Shown: positions 35,566 to 44,743, counted from the first letter of the stretch. The stretch: DNA of 64,000 nucleotides from Bacillus sp. 03113 (GCF_006546985.1 NZ_VATK01000007.1:124001-188000); one strand, 5' to 3'. Notes: generated by a model not told the origin, from the sequence alone. Translations and numbers: made by a program.

Positions 35566-36329
35566 TAGATTTCCCCCACTTGTCCATTTTCTCTAAGCAC
35601 CTTTTCCATCTTTTTAACAATGAAGAAGGAAATAAGGAAATAAATAAAGCTGATCAAAAGTGAAATTTCGATTGAAGTAAAAACTGAAGGTGATAAAGCA
35701 ATAGCATCATATAATACTTTTATTCCCCATGTCATTGGAATGGAATACGCAATATACTGAAGGATGGTTGGCATGCTTTCAACCGGCAAGTATACTCCGC
35801 AAATTAATAGAATCGGAAGAACAATTACATTTTGATAGTCGTAAACATTTTGAAACGCAGTAAAAACAATGGCTAAAATGGTACCGACTACACTTAGAGA
35901 TATTAGTAAAACAATAACAGCTATGAAATACAATCCGTAATCATGTATCCCAATCGGAATATGAAAAATTAACCTCGCATATATAAAGTTAAGAATCATG
36001 GAGATAAGAGCAACAATAGAGTTGCTAATAGCCTTTGTTAATAATATTTGAAAAAGCGAGGTTGGTGATGCTAATAATAGCTTTAACGTATCCGACCATT
36101 TCTGAGAAATAAGAGCGGAACCAGAGGAGTAAAGCACGTAGCTCCACATACTAATCAAGGATGAAGCAACAACAAACCTTCCTGAATCCGTACTTCCTTT
36201 TATTTCTATTAAAAAATAGGTAATAGATAAAAACAAAAGTGGCTGAAAGAAAAGAAGGAATTGGTACATTCGATTATTTAAATTTGTAAAATACCTGATT
36301 TCTTTAATGACTAATGCAAAAAAGTGCAA
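35565..36329 (-). CDS. ABC-2 type permease subunit (first)
   Basis: A 254-residue permease with six hydrophobic segments and the ABC-2 C-terminal pattern ILLICGVYLPVESMPTILQYIAYS, seen broken into helix-loop-helix near residues 170-195. It probably dimerises with the next permease. It starts two bases after the ATPase stop, so all three genes are one transcription unit. Confidence 0.82.
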   Translation of the reverse strand: MHFFALVIKEIRYFTNLNNRMYQFLLFFQPLLFLSITYFLIEIKGSTDSGRFVVASSLISMWSYVLYSSGSALISQKWSDTLKLLLASPTSLFQILLTKAISNSIVALISMILNFIYARLIFHIPIGIHDYGLYFIAVIVLLISLSVVGTILAIVFTAFQNVYDYQNVIVLPILLICGVYLPVESMPTILQYIAYSIPMTWGIKVLYDAIALSPSVFTSIEISLLISFIYFLISFFIVKKMEKVLRENGQVGEI

Positions 36330-36331
36330 AG

Positions 36332-37279
36332 TTATCCCACATCCTTCATATGGAATAGATATGCATCCTCTAGAGAAATCTCTTTTCTCTTTAATTTAAG
36401 AACTTCACCATAATGGTTTAAATACGAGGAAAGTTGATCCATGCTTATATTATTACTAATTTCAAATTTGATTACATAATAAGGAGAATTAATTTCTTCT
36501 ACGTCCATATGCAGAAAATAGCGGTCTTGTTGAAGAGACGTGATGTCATAGATTTGGATCGTGGCTTCAAACAAATTCAAATGATTGCACGATTTTTTGA
36601 TTTGCTCAGGCTTTCCGATTAACCGAATCTGCCCGTCTTTTATAAAGGCGATTCGATCACAAAGCTCGTCTGCTTCCTGCATATAATGGGTTGTTAAAAG
36701 TATGCTTATTCCTTTTTCGGCCAGCTCCTTCACGATTTTTCGCAATAGCTTTGCTCCAACTGGATCTAAGCCAATGGTTGGTTCATCTAAGAAAATAAGC
36801 TTTGGATCATTAATAAGGCTTCTTGCAATATGTAATCTTTGAATCATCCCTTTAGAAAACGTAAAAATCTGCTGGTCCATAGCTTCCTTTAAACCAACCA
36901 AGGAAAGGAGGCGAAGCAGTAATTCCTTTTGTTTTTTACGAGGGATTTTATATAGTGTGCAAAAATAATACATATATTCTTTTGCAGTCAGCTTCCCATA
37001 AACTCCTCTTTCTCCGCCATAGACAAAATTAATTTGATCTCTTATTTTTTGGCTTTCATTGACGACATCATGACCTAATATTTTTACCGTTCCCGACGTA
37101 GGGAGAAGCATCGTTGTTAAGATTTTGATCGTTGTCGTTTTACCTGCCCCATTCGGACCTAGTAAACCAAAAACCTCTCCTTCATATACATCAAAAGAAA
37201 CTTGATTTAGTGCAGTTTTTGTCCCTTTTTTTAATTTATACGTCCTTGTTAATTCTTTTACTTCCATTATTTTATTCAT
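36332..37279 (-). CDS. ABC transporter ATP-binding protein (drug-exporter type)
   Basis: A 315-residue ATPase: Walker A GLLGPNGAGKTTTIK, signature FSKGMIQRLHIARSLI, Walker B LIFLDEPTIGLDPVG and switch TTHYMQEA. The C-terminal 90 residues are an accessory domain as in DrrA/NatA-type exporters. The signature has FSKG in place of LSGG, which is common in this class. It energises the two permeases downstream. The gene starts close to the EamA stop. Confidence 0.9.
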   Translation of the reverse strand: MNKIMEVKELTRTYKLKKGTKTALNQVSFDVYEGEVFGLLGPNGAGKTTTIKILTTMLLPTSGTVKILGHDVVNESQKIRDQINFVYGGERGVYGKLTAKEYMYYFCTLYKIPRKKQKELLLRLLSLVGLKEAMDQQIFTFSKGMIQRLHIARSLINDPKLIFLDEPTIGLDPVGAKLLRKIVKELAEKGISILLTTHYMQEADELCDRIAFIKDGQIRLIGKPEQIKKSCNHLNLFEATIQIYDITSLQQDRYFLHMDVEEINSPYYVIKFEISNNISMDQLSSYLNHYGEVLKLKRKEISLEDAYLFHMKDVG

Positions 37280-37322
37280 CCCACCACACCATTCAGAAAA
37301 TTTAGATAAAACAGATTATATA

Positions 37323-38246
37323 TTAATTTCTTCTAATTGTAAATGATTGGTACTTTGATTTGGTGGGAGTGGAATCCTTCGAAATAATAAAGATTGCAAG
37401 CATGATCAATATTAAGCCAATGGTATGAGAGAGGAAGATCTCCTCTTTTAAAATAATAAATGAAAGTAGAATGGAGCTTAAAGGAAGTATGCTTGTCATC
37501 ACTCCCGCTGAGCTGGCTGGAACCTTCTGTAATCCTTGATACATCAAAAGAAACGCTAGTACAGTAACAACGACTCCGAAGTATAAAATATTTAGCCAAT
37601 CCAATATGTTCAGACTTGAAAAATGAAACTTTTTAGCTTCATAAATGGAGAACGGTAAAAATAATAGTAGTCCAAACAGGCTCATAGTCGTTGAAATGGT
37701 AAGAGGAGAAATCTTTTGAGATACAGATTTTCCTAATGTGATAAACAAGGCCTCTCCGATAACCGCTCCAAAAATGAAAAGGTTTCCCGTTAAGGAGTGT
37801 TCTGCGCTTGATTCGGCTCCCATAACATTGATGAATCCAACACCTAATATCGCAAAAAGAATTCCAAAGCCTTTTTTAACGGAAATTTTTTCTTTTAAAA
37901 ATAAGAATGATATCATGCCTACAACGGCTGGGAGTGTACTAGTAATTACTCCAGCATCTATGGCTGAAGTCTTTCTAAGACCATAGAGCATAAAAATATT
38001 AAACAAAAACACACCGGTCAGTGCTTGGAGAAAAAGAGTCACCCATTCTTTCCCCTTGATTGCTGGCAATCTTTTATTTTGGCGCAGAAATAGTGGAATT
38101 AAAATAATAGAAGCAATTAAGAATCTTAATTCAGATGCTAAAAAAACAGGGAAGCTTGATGTAATCAGTTTTCCAATCACAACAGAACTGCCGACGATCG
38201 ACATCGCCGCAGCAATTTTTAAATAAGCGAGTATGGTTTGATTCAA
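37323..38246 (-). CDS. EamA/DMT-family transporter
   Basis: About 307 residues with ten helices, two EamA repeats: SFPVFLASELRFLIASIILIP in the first and PASSAGVMTSILPLSSILLSF in the second. Such proteins export metabolites such as amino acids. The TTG at 38246 is the likely start since AAGGAGG is eight bases before; the longer ATG start overlaps the divergent regulator's leader. The divergent MocR gene probably regulates it. Confidence 0.85.
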   Translation of the reverse strand: MNQTILAYLKIAAAMSIVGSSVVIGKLITSSFPVFLASELRFLIASIILIPLFLRQNKRLPAIKGKEWVTLFLQALTGVFLFNIFMLYGLRKTSAIDAGVITSTLPAVVGMISFLFLKEKISVKKGFGILFAILGVGFINVMGAESSAEHSLTGNLFIFGAVIGEALFITLGKSVSQKISPLTISTTMSLFGLLLFLPFSIYEAKKFHFSSLNILDWLNILYFGVVVTVLAFLLMYQGLQKVPASSAGVMTSILPLSSILLSFIILKEEIFLSHTIGLILIMLAIFIISKDSTPTKSKYQSFTIRRN

Positions 38247-38266
38247 GAATTGTTCCTCCTTATAAT

Positions 38267-38292
38267 TGGTAAACCAAACATAACATGGTAAA
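38267..38292. promoter_or_regulatory. TGGTAAA direct repeats in the EamA/mocR divergent region
   Basis: TGGTAAA occurs at 38267-38273 and 38286-38292, 19 bases apart, and a related ATGGTACCA follows at about 38327. MocR regulators usually bind direct repeats between divergent genes, so this is a candidate site. Confidence 0.45.
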
Positions 38293-38361
38293 TTGGTTTT
38301 AAGTAGATCCATTTCCAATCATCTGAAATGGTACCACTTTGAGCAAAAGGGGAATTTACAT

Positions 38362-39768
38362 ATGTACGGGATAACAATTGATCGATCTTTAGAGGTACCT
38401 TTAATTAAACAAGTTTATCAACAAATTAGGGAACAGATTCTACATGGGGTTTTACAAGCAGGAGAAAAGCTTCCATCCACTAGAGAATTATCCTCGGACT
38501 TATCAGTGTCTAGAAACGTGATCGTAGAAGTGTATGAGCAATTATTGGCGGAGGGATTTTTGGAAGCAAAAAAAGGTTCAGGTACATATGTTGCTGAAGG
38601 AACCTATCTTGAACAAAATATTAGCACTCTTTTTGACAACCGTTCTATTAGTGATGTCACTGAAAAAAACAAGAATTTGATTCATTTTCGTTCGGGAATT
38701 CCTGCATTGGAGCTATTTCCACGTAAAACATGGTCAAGACTATCTCAAGCTTTATGGAATGAAGTTTCCCCTTCTTTGCTAGGATACGATATTCCAGAAG
38801 GACGCCCAGAATTAAGAACGTCATTAGCTAGCTATCTGCGAAAAACAAGGGGAGTACATTGTCACCCTGAGCAGATTATTATAACCTCTGGTTCCGTTCA
38901 AGCCTTTACTATTATTTCACGGTTACTTTTATCACAGGGAGATAAAGTGATTATTGAAGACCCAATTACGAAGGATATTGGAGAAATTTTTAAAGAAACT
39001 GGTTCAAGTCTTTATCCAATACCAGTAGATAGAGATGGTATGAAAACATCGTTATTACCACTAAATATTAATCCCAAGTTCGTTTTTCTAACTCCTTCGC
39101 ACCAATTTCCATTAGGTGGGTCTCTTCCTATCCAAAGAAGAATTCAACTGATCCATTTTGCAAGAAAAATGAATTGTTATCTAGTTGAGGATGATTATGA
39201 CAGTGAGTTTCGCTATGAAGGACCTCCAATCAGCTCATTGCAAGGTTTAGATCCTGATCATGTTATCTATGTTGGATCTTTTAGTAAAATCTTGCTTCCA
39301 TCGCTAAGATTAGGATATTTGGTTCTTCCTACTCAACTTGTTGAAAAAAGCAGGAGGATAAAATGGATCTCGGATTTACATAACCCGTCTTTTGAACAGC
39401 TTGTGCTTGCGCGGTTTATTGGAGAAGGTCATTTAGAGAGACACATTTTTAAGATGAAGAAAGTTTATAATAATCGAAGAGACTGCCTTATTCAGTGCTT
39501 AAAAAGAGCATTCCCAAATAAAATTACACTTTTTGGATATTCAACTGGTTTACATTTAGTGGTTGAGTTTAATGATGTTGAATTTTCAAAAGAAGTACTT
39601 GAGTTAATACAATTTTCTGGTGTAAAAGTTCATCCGGTTGAAAGTCATTCTATTCAAAAAGGAAACCATCTTAATCAAGTGATTATCGGATATGGGCATT
39701 TAACGGAAGAGGAAATTAGTGAAGGCGTTAATAGATTGAAAAAAGCTTTAGAAATTATTGGGAAATAA
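38362..39768 (+). CDS. MocR-type (GntR + aminotransferase) transcriptional regulator
   Basis: About 468 residues. An N-terminal GntR winged helix (residues 8-75: KLPSTRELSSDLSVSRNVIVEVY) is joined to a class-I aminotransferase-like domain with PLP lysine at about residue 309 (VGSFSKILLPSLRLGY) and VEDDYDSEFRYEG. Members act as PLP- or amino-acid-sensing regulators (GabR, PdxR). ATG 38362 follows AAGGGGA; an in-frame start 69 bases earlier has no ribosome site. It is divergent from the EamA gene and may control it. Confidence 0.9.
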   Translation: MYGITIDRSLEVPLIKQVYQQIREQILHGVLQAGEKLPSTRELSSDLSVSRNVIVEVYEQLLAEGFLEAKKGSGTYVAEGTYLEQNISTLFDNRSISDVTEKNKNLIHFRSGIPALELFPRKTWSRLSQALWNEVSPSLLGYDIPEGRPELRTSLASYLRKTRGVHCHPEQIIITSGSVQAFTIISRLLLSQGDKVIIEDPITKDIGEIFKETGSSLYPIPVDRDGMKTSLLPLNINPKFVFLTPSHQFPLGGSLPIQRRIQLIHFARKMNCYLVEDDYDSEFRYEGPPISSLQGLDPDHVIYVGSFSKILLPSLRLGYLVLPTQLVEKSRRIKWISDLHNPSFEQLVLARFIGEGHLERHIFKMKKVYNNRRDCLIQCLKRAFPNKITLFGYSTGLHLVVEFNDVEFSKEVLELIQFSGVKVHPVESHSIQKGNHLNQVIIGYGHLTEEEISEGVNRLKKALEIIGK

Positions 39769-39819
39769 TGTTATAGTAACAGAGAATTCCTGATCCCAAA
39801 AATAGAGAGGTTTTAAAGT

Positions 39820-40272
39820 ATGAACTTAGATGTAACAATTAGACAAGCAACTATTCACGATTTAAATCGTCTTATTCCAATATTTGATTCTTTTCGAGAA
39901 TATTTCAAGCAGCAAAGAAACCCCGATGCAGTTGAAAAGTTTTTGTTTGAAAGATTCGAGCATCAAGAGTCTATTATTTTCATAGCTGAGCAGCAAAACG
40001 AAATTATTGGCTATGCTCACCTTTATCCAACGTTTTCTTCTTTAACCCTTCAGCGTGTGTGGATTCTTAATGACTTTTTCATCATCGAAAAGTTCCGTCA
40101 AAATGGGATTGGAAAGCAGCTGCTTGCTGCAGTAAAAGAATTCGGAGCTTTAACGAAGGCAAAGGGAATTGAACTTTCAGTAGAACATTCAAACGAAGCG
40201 GCTTGGAAATTTTATGAGAATCAAGGGTTTCAGTTAGATAAAGAATTCCGATATTATTTTTATAAATTGTAA
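39820..40272 (+). CDS. GNAT-family N-acetyltransferase
   Basis: A 150-residue GNAT: TIRQATIHDLNRLIPIFDSF at the start, then IIEKFRQNGIGKQLLAAVKEFG (acetyl-CoA loop) and ELSVEHSNEAAWKFYENQGF. The acceptor is unknown. It is 51 bases after mocR and may belong to the same unit. Confidence 0.87.
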   Translation: MNLDVTIRQATIHDLNRLIPIFDSFREYFKQQRNPDAVEKFLFERFEHQESIIFIAEQQNEIIGYAHLYPTFSSLTLQRVWILNDFFIIEKFRQNGIGKQLLAAVKEFGALTKAKGIELSVEHSNEAAWKFYENQGFQLDKEFRYYFYKL

Positions 40273-40371
40273 TCTGAACCTATATAAAAACAGTATTGCA
40301 CACTAAATTTGAATGTGACACCTTTCAAAAGTAGAAAATGAGTTTTCCAATATCATAGGCATGTGACAAAA

Positions 40372-40533
40372 ATGTCATATACATATATTGTTTGTTCGGA
40401 AAATCGAGGGAAAGTAACATTAGAACCTTCTAAAATAAAACTATCAAAGTAATGATGTACTATTAAAGTTGTATCAGAAGCAAATAAAATAGGCATTAAA
40501 ACCATATTAGATAAAAAACGACTTGATGAATAG
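40372..40533 (+). pseudogene. Possible decayed small ORF upstream of the 117-aa gene
   Basis: One frame runs from ATG 40372 for 26 codons, meets TAA TGA at 40450-40455, then continues open for 25 codons to TAG 40531. Both halves read like normal protein (SENRGKVTLEPSKIKLSK; SEANKIGIKTILDKKRLDE). No ribosome site is visible. It may be a short gene broken by mutation. The rest of 40273-40371 shows nothing. Confidence 0.35.
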
Positions 40534-40545
40534 GGGAATTTGAAA

Positions 40546-40899
40546 TTGATTAATTATCATAACCGCAAATTTGTATCTGTAGAAAACACAAAGAATGGGG
40601 AGGTTTCCTCTAAAACTTATTTCCATTACAAGCAAGAAGATAAAATATTAACTGCTACTTATTCAGGTGGAGAAATTTTAAGTGGTACAATGATCGGAAT
40701 TGTAAACGATGATGGCAGTCTTGAATTCCGCTATAATCACGTAAATATAGAGCATGAAATTAGAGGGGGTAAATGCAAATCTACACCTGAAATTTTACCG
40801 GATGGAAGAATCAGGTTATTCGAAAAATGGCAGTGGTTAGACCAAGAGCACAGTGAAGGTGAATCTATTGTGGAAGAGGTAGATTATCCAATAGAGTAA
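40546..40899 (+). CDS. Small conserved protein, often labelled N-acetylglutamate synthase-like (117 aa)
   Basis: A 117-residue all-beta looking protein with [33 protein letters not shown] and a GES-type ending. Proteins of this type are common in Bacillus and are often annotated as N-acetylglutamate synthase, but no GNAT or kinase fold is visible, so I would not assign that activity. TTG 40546 is taken as start because AGGGGA lies nine bases upstream; TTG 40540 is too close to it. Confidence 0.7.
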   Translation: MINYHNRKFVSVENTKNGEVSSKTYFHYKQEDKILTATYSGGEILSGTMIGIVNDDGSLEFRYNHVNIEHEIRGGKCKSTPEILPDGRIRLFEKWQWLDQEHSEGESIVEEVDYPIE

Positions 40900-40990
40900 T
40901 CTAATTTTCATTTTGGCTTTTTCCTTTTTTAATATTTAAATAAAATCATGCTGTTTATTAGTACAGTAATAAGTTTGATAGGAGAAATGC

Positions 40991-41797
40991 ATGGATATTA
41001 TAATTGGAATAATCATGGGTATTGTAGAAGGATTAACAGAATTTGCTCCAGTATCCTCAACTGGACATATGATTCTAGTAGGTCATTTATTAGGCTTTGA
41101 AGGAACAACGAGAGTAACTACGTTTGAAATTGTTGTTCAGTTAGGCTCTATTCTCGCAGTTGTTGTGGTTTTTTGGAAGCGTATTTTAAATATTCTTGGA
41201 TTAAGTAAAAAGGAAACAGATGATCAAAATATAGGAAAGCTAAGTTATATTCACATCTTAATCGGCATTCTTCCATTCTTTCTTTTTGGTGCCGTTTTTT
41301 ATGACTTTATTAAAACATTATTTACCCCGCAAACGGTTGTCATTTCACTTATTGCTGGCGGGATTTTGATGATGGCTGCTGAGTTTATCCGAAAACCTAG
41401 TCCTACTGCCAGTACATTGGATCAAGTTTCCTATAAACAAGCGCTTGGGATGGGATTGTTTCAATGCTTAGCACTTTTTCCAGGTTTCTCAAGAATGGGA
41501 GCAACCTTATCAGGTGGATTATTAATAGGCATGAATCACAAAACGGCTTCGGAATTTAGCTTCATTATGGCTGTTCCTATTATGGCAGCTGCTTCTGGCA
41601 AGGACTTATTAGAAAGCTGGAGCTATCTTAGTGTAAGTGATCTGCCATTGTTTATTTCTGGTTTTTTAACCGCCTTTATCGTTGCCTTGATCGCTATAAA
41701 GTTTTTCTTGGCATTAATAAATAAAATTAAATTAGTTCCTTTTGCTATATATCGATTTGTACTCGCTATACTTTTCTGGATATTTATTCTTAATTGA
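40991..41797 (+). CDS. uppP: Undecaprenyl-diphosphate phosphatase UppP (BacA)
   Basis: A 268-residue membrane enzyme with about eight helices. The two UppP motifs are clear: EGLTEFAPVSSTGHM (Glu13, Glu17, Ser22, His26 region) and FPGFSRMGATLSGG (residues about 160-173). It dephosphorylates undecaprenyl pyrophosphate to recycle the cell-wall lipid carrier, and raises bacitracin resistance. The start follows TAGGAG. Confidence 0.94.
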   Translation: MDIIIGIIMGIVEGLTEFAPVSSTGHMILVGHLLGFEGTTRVTTFEIVVQLGSILAVVVVFWKRILNILGLSKKETDDQNIGKLSYIHILIGILPFFLFGAVFYDFIKTLFTPQTVVISLIAGGILMMAAEFIRKPSPTASTLDQVSYKQALGMGLFQCLALFPGFSRMGATLSGGLLIGMNHKTASEFSFIMAVPIMAAASGKDLLESWSYLSVSDLPLFISGFLTAFIVALIAIKFFLALINKIKLVPFAIYRFVLAILFWIFILN

Positions 41798-41908
41798 ACG
41801 AAAAGCAGTGGCTTGGTACCGAATTTCAAGCGTCTAATACATAAATAGGCTAACAAGGAACATTTTGTGAAATTCTAGTTTAGCCTTTGAGATATAAAAA
41901 ATGATAAC

Positions 41909-41950
41909 CACCATTCTCATGTCATATTGACTGGCAAGATGAGAATGGTG
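41909..41950 (+). terminator. Terminator after uppP
   Basis: CACCATTCTCAT (41909-41920) and ATGAGAATGGTG (41939-41950) pair, then TTTACTTTTA. The rest of 41798-42099 shows nothing I can assign. Confidence 0.75.
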
Positions 41951-42099
41951 TTTACTTTTAGAATGATTGCTGGATTAAGTTAAAGATTCTACATTCATTT
42001 GATTATTCTTTCATCTAAGTCCTTGTTTTTTTAGATTTAGCCCGACAATCACCTAAGCATATGTTTGTTATGAAAAATTGAAAAGAGACTTCTGTTACT

Positions 42100-43293
42100 T
42101 TAAACACGCCGAGGCTTAATAACAAATGAAATAATTAAACCAATACCTAAAAGAAGTGCCAGGATTTCAAATGTTAAAAGGTAGCTGCTGCTTTTTAAAA
42201 GGGTAATGGCAACAATCGGACCTAAAGTAGCGCCTATAAACAAAATAAATGTATATAGTGAAACACTAATACCTGCGGCTTTTCCCCCAATCTGTCCCAC
42301 TAATGAAATAAGAGAAGGTACTGTAATCGATATACCACTAACGAAAACAATGCTCATGATGATTAGTATTGGAAGGCTTGAGCTAATACCAAGCAAAGAG
42401 AGACCAAGAACAGCGAGTATTAATCCTCCACGAAGGACATAATAAATCCCGAATTTGACAACCAGCTTTCCAACAAATGGAGACAATAACATACCGAAAA
42501 TGCCGACCGAACGAATAGAGAGAATTTGTTGACTGCTCAATCCAAATTGATCTCCTAAAAAACTTCCTAATGCCGTATACATCCCAACGAAAACAAGCAA
42601 CAGAGTGACTGTAATGAGGTAACAAAGGCTTAATGTTCTTTTCTCGATGATAGAACCTATTTGTTTAAATGAGCTAAGCAAATTCCCGCTTTTGTTTTGA
42701 ATGTCTCCTTTTGGGATGAAAAAAGAAACAAGGACTGCCGTTACTAAATAAATGGCACCAATCCAATAAAAAACACTTTGCCAACTAAATAGCTGTGTAA
42801 CCAAGCTGCTAAATACCTGGCCAACTATACCAGCCATTAAGAAACCCGAACTTATGAATCCAATGGCTGTCACTCTTTTGTTAACAGGAAACTTTTCGAC
42901 AACGTAAGCTATAGCAGCAGGTGCAAAGGTTGCCGCAGCAATTCCTTGTATGCTTCGAAGAATAATTAATGCAGATAAGTTATCGAAGAATCCTAGAATA
43001 GGAGAAACAACTGTTAACATGATAAGTCCCAATAAGATAATTTGTTTACGGCCATAGCGATCAGACAAGGGTCCGTAAATCAAGGAACTGACGCCATAAA
43101 ATAAGGAGAAAGCGCTGCTGGTCCATGCCGCTGTAGCAACTGAAACGTTAAATTCATTTGAAAAAATAGATATCAAGGGAATCGTTAGGTAAAGGCTTGA
43201 AACGACAACAAGGCCGCACCAAAACAAAATAGCTGTCATTAACGAGTAATTTTCTTCCCTTGCAGTATGCTCAATACTTGCAGTGTCGGTCAA
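42100..43293 (-). CDS. MFS transporter, 12-TM (YnfM/Bcr-like)
   Basis: A 397-residue MFS carrier. SSLYLTIPLISIFSNEFNVS in helix 1, GPLSDRYGRKQIILLG (motif A), RSIQGIAAATFAPAAIAYV and GFLMAGIVGQVFSSLV (motif C) are visible. It is the last gene of a three-gene unit with a CMD protein and a tautomerase. The start is TTG 43293, eight bases after AGGGGG, which overlaps the CMD stop. It may export the aromatic or quinone-like compound handled by its partners. Confidence 0.85.
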   Translation of the reverse strand: MTDTASIEHTAREENYSLMTAILFWCGLVVVSSLYLTIPLISIFSNEFNVSVATAAWTSSAFSLFYGVSSLIYGPLSDRYGRKQIILLGLIMLTVVSPILGFFDNLSALIILRSIQGIAAATFAPAAIAYVVEKFPVNKRVTAIGFISSGFLMAGIVGQVFSSLVTQLFSWQSVFYWIGAIYLVTAVLVSFFIPKGDIQNKSGNLLSSFKQIGSIIEKRTLSLCYLITVTLLLVFVGMYTALGSFLGDQFGLSSQQILSIRSVGIFGMLLSPFVGKLVVKFGIYYVLRGGLILAVLGLSLLGISSSLPILIIMSIVFVSGISITVPSLISLVGQIGGKAAGISVSLYTFILFIGATLGPIVAITLLKSSSYLLTFEILALLLGIGLIISFVIKPRRV

Positions 43294-43305
43294 CAGTAAA
43301 ACCCC

Positions 43306-43614
43306 CTATTGCTTGTTTAGCTCATCCAGTATTTTTGGTAGAACCGCAAGAAAATTGCAAAGTCCTCCAGCTGGGATCGCTAACATCATTGCCTCTTTAA
43401 TTTCCTCAGGTGTTGCTCCAGCTTTTAAAGCCATTGCTATATGCACTGGTACAGCTGGTGAGTAACGATTTGCTGTTAATATGCCTAGATACACCAATTG
43501 CTTTGTTTTTTCATCTAAAGCATATGAACTTACAGCTTGAAATAATTCTCCAAATACTTTCGCCGGTTCTGGAAACTCTTTTTTGAATAGCTCATAATCT
43601 GGATTTATTGCCAT
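43306..43614 (-). CDS. Carboxymuconolactone decarboxylase-family protein (AhpD-like, no CxxC)
   Basis: A 102-residue CMD-domain protein. The helical core is seen (KTKQLVYLGILTANRYSPAV, then HIAMALKAGATPEEIKEAMML), but the usual CxxCxxxH redox site of AhpD is replaced by PAVPVHIA, keeping only the histidine. So it cannot act as a dithiol peroxidase and may be a decarboxylase-like or binding protein. ATG 43614 follows GGAGGTG. A 4-oxalocrotonate tautomerase gene precedes it. Confidence 0.82.
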   Translation of the reverse strand: MAINPDYELFKKEFPEPAKVFGELFQAVSSYALDEKTKQLVYLGILTANRYSPAVPVHIAMALKAGATPEEIKEAMMLAIPAGGLCNFLAVLPKILDELNKQ

Positions 43615-43645
43615 AAGGCACCTCCAAAATAAGGATATAAGAATA

Positions 43646-43676
43646 TTTCCCAAAGGAGCTTAGCGCCTTTGGGAAA
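43646..43676 (-). other. 11-bp stem-loop between tautomerase and CMD genes
   Basis: TTTCCCAAAGG (43646-43656) pairs with CCTTTGGGAAA (43666-43676). It lies within the operon, so it may act as an attenuator or an mRNA-processing hairpin. Confidence 0.55.
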
Positions 43677-43689
43677 CCACCTGTGGTTA

Positions 43690-43923
43690 TTAATCGGCTT
43701 GTTTGACTGGTTCTGTTATACGGCTTTTGGCCAGAAAATCAGAGTCGGTTGCTACAGTACCGGCTTGCCCCCAATTTGATAAAGGTACCTCTCTTAATAC
43801 CACTAATACTTTGTCAGGGGGAAGATTAAACAAATTCACTGTTGCATCTGTTAGTTCCTTAATCCATGCCTGTTTTTGTTCATCATTAAAACCTTCCCAG
43901 CAATCTACGTTAATAATTGGCAT
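43690..43923 (-). CDS. 4-oxalocrotonate tautomerase-family protein
   Basis: A 77-residue tautomerase with the N-terminal Met-Pro; the proline becomes the catalytic N-terminal base after Met removal. LPPDKVLVVLREVPLSNWGQAG fits the family's second half (given in two parts: beta strand and loop). It isomerises unsaturated keto acids. It heads the operon regulated by the divergent MerR gene. AAGGAGAGGG precedes the start. Confidence 0.87.
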   Translation of the reverse strand: MPIINVDCWEGFNDEQKQAWIKELTDATVNLFNLPPDKVLVVLREVPLSNWGQAGTVATDSDFLAKSRITEPVKQAD

Positions 43924-43977
43924 CTTTAAACCCTCTCCTTTTAAAGAATATAGTAAATTGTTTTATGTCTACAATTA

Positions 43978-44058
43978 TTGTAACTAAATTACAAATAAAG
44001 TCAATACATTACTTTGGATATTTGTAAGTATACTACTTTTGTTGTAAAATAATTACGT
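43978..44058. promoter_or_regulatory. Two TTGTAA-N5-TTACAA-type dyads between tautomerase operon and merR
   Basis: TTGTAA-N5-TTACAA at 43978-43994 is perfect, and TTGTAA-N5-TTACGT at 44042-44058 is the same dyad with two changes. One copy lies near each divergent gene; a half copy is at 44022-44027. This is the likely MerR-protein operator pair. Confidence 0.6.
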
Positions 44059-44078
44059 TACGTACTGGAGGGAATAAC

Positions 44079-44414
44079 GTGAGTGATAAACAAGAAATAG
44101 ATGCATTGCTTGATTTTGAGTTGTTAAAAAAACTAGTAGTCGGCATTGGAGAAGTATCTGAAATGTCAGGCGTTCCTACAAGAAAAATACGCTATTGGGA
44201 AGAAAAAGGAATAATTGAGTCTGAAAATGAAGGTGAAGGAACAACTCGGAGATATAATTATTTAAATATCAAGAAAATTCTTCTTATCCAGGAGTTAATA
44301 GAAGAAGGATTCACACTTGACGCTGCAGCTAAAAAAGTTGAGAAGCGTATAAATCATATGAACGATGTATTTATAAAGCTAGCGAACGCTTCTAAACAAA
44401 AAAATGAAGACTGA
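44079..44414 (+). CDS. MerR-family regulator
   Basis: A 111-residue protein with a MerR winged helix (residues about 22-90: IGEVSEMSGVPTRKIRYWEEKGII, motif given in part) and a short dimerisation helix at the end. There are no C-terminal cysteines, so it is not a metal-sensing type. Because it is divergent from the tautomerase-CMD-MFS operon with shared dyads, it most likely controls it. ACTGGAGGG precedes the start. Confidence 0.88.
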   Translation: MSDKQEIDALLDFELLKKLVVGIGEVSEMSGVPTRKIRYWEEKGIIESENEGEGTTRRYNYLNIKKILLIQELIEEGFTLDAAAKKVEKRINHMNDVFIKLANASKQKNED

Positions 44415-44423
44415 TTTTTCTAT

Positions 44424-44473
44424 AAAATAGTCGATAACTCTTAGTCTATGTACGAAGAAATATCGACTATTTT
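44424..44473 (+). terminator. Terminator after the merR gene
   Basis: AAAATAGTCGATA (44424-44436) and TATCGACTATTTT (44461-44473) pair perfectly. Between 44474 and 44743 only a weak promoter (TTTACA 44654, TATAAT 44679, spacer 19) and a small AGCCC/GGGCT hairpin near 44705-44724 are seen. Confidence 0.8.
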
Positions 44474-44743
44474 ATTTGGTTAATGTAATCAATTTTTAAA
44501 AAATTTGAAGAAACCATTTAGCTTCCTCATCTTCCTACCCCTAATCACAAATTTGTAAACTAAGAAATTCAAACGTATTTTTCCTTTACAGCTGTTAAAT
44601 TATTAAGCCTGTATGAAGAAATGGACATTCATGTAAAAAAACATGTGAAATAATTTACAAATTTTAGGTTGATGTTATTATAATAAGTAGTTGTTTAAAT
44701 GATGAAGCCCTTTTACTAGGGGCTATGAAATGGAGGAATTTCA

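Noticed and set aside
42206-42442. Antisense frames inside the MFS gene at 42.2-42.6 kb
   Set aside because: They are shadows of a well-supported carrier gene.
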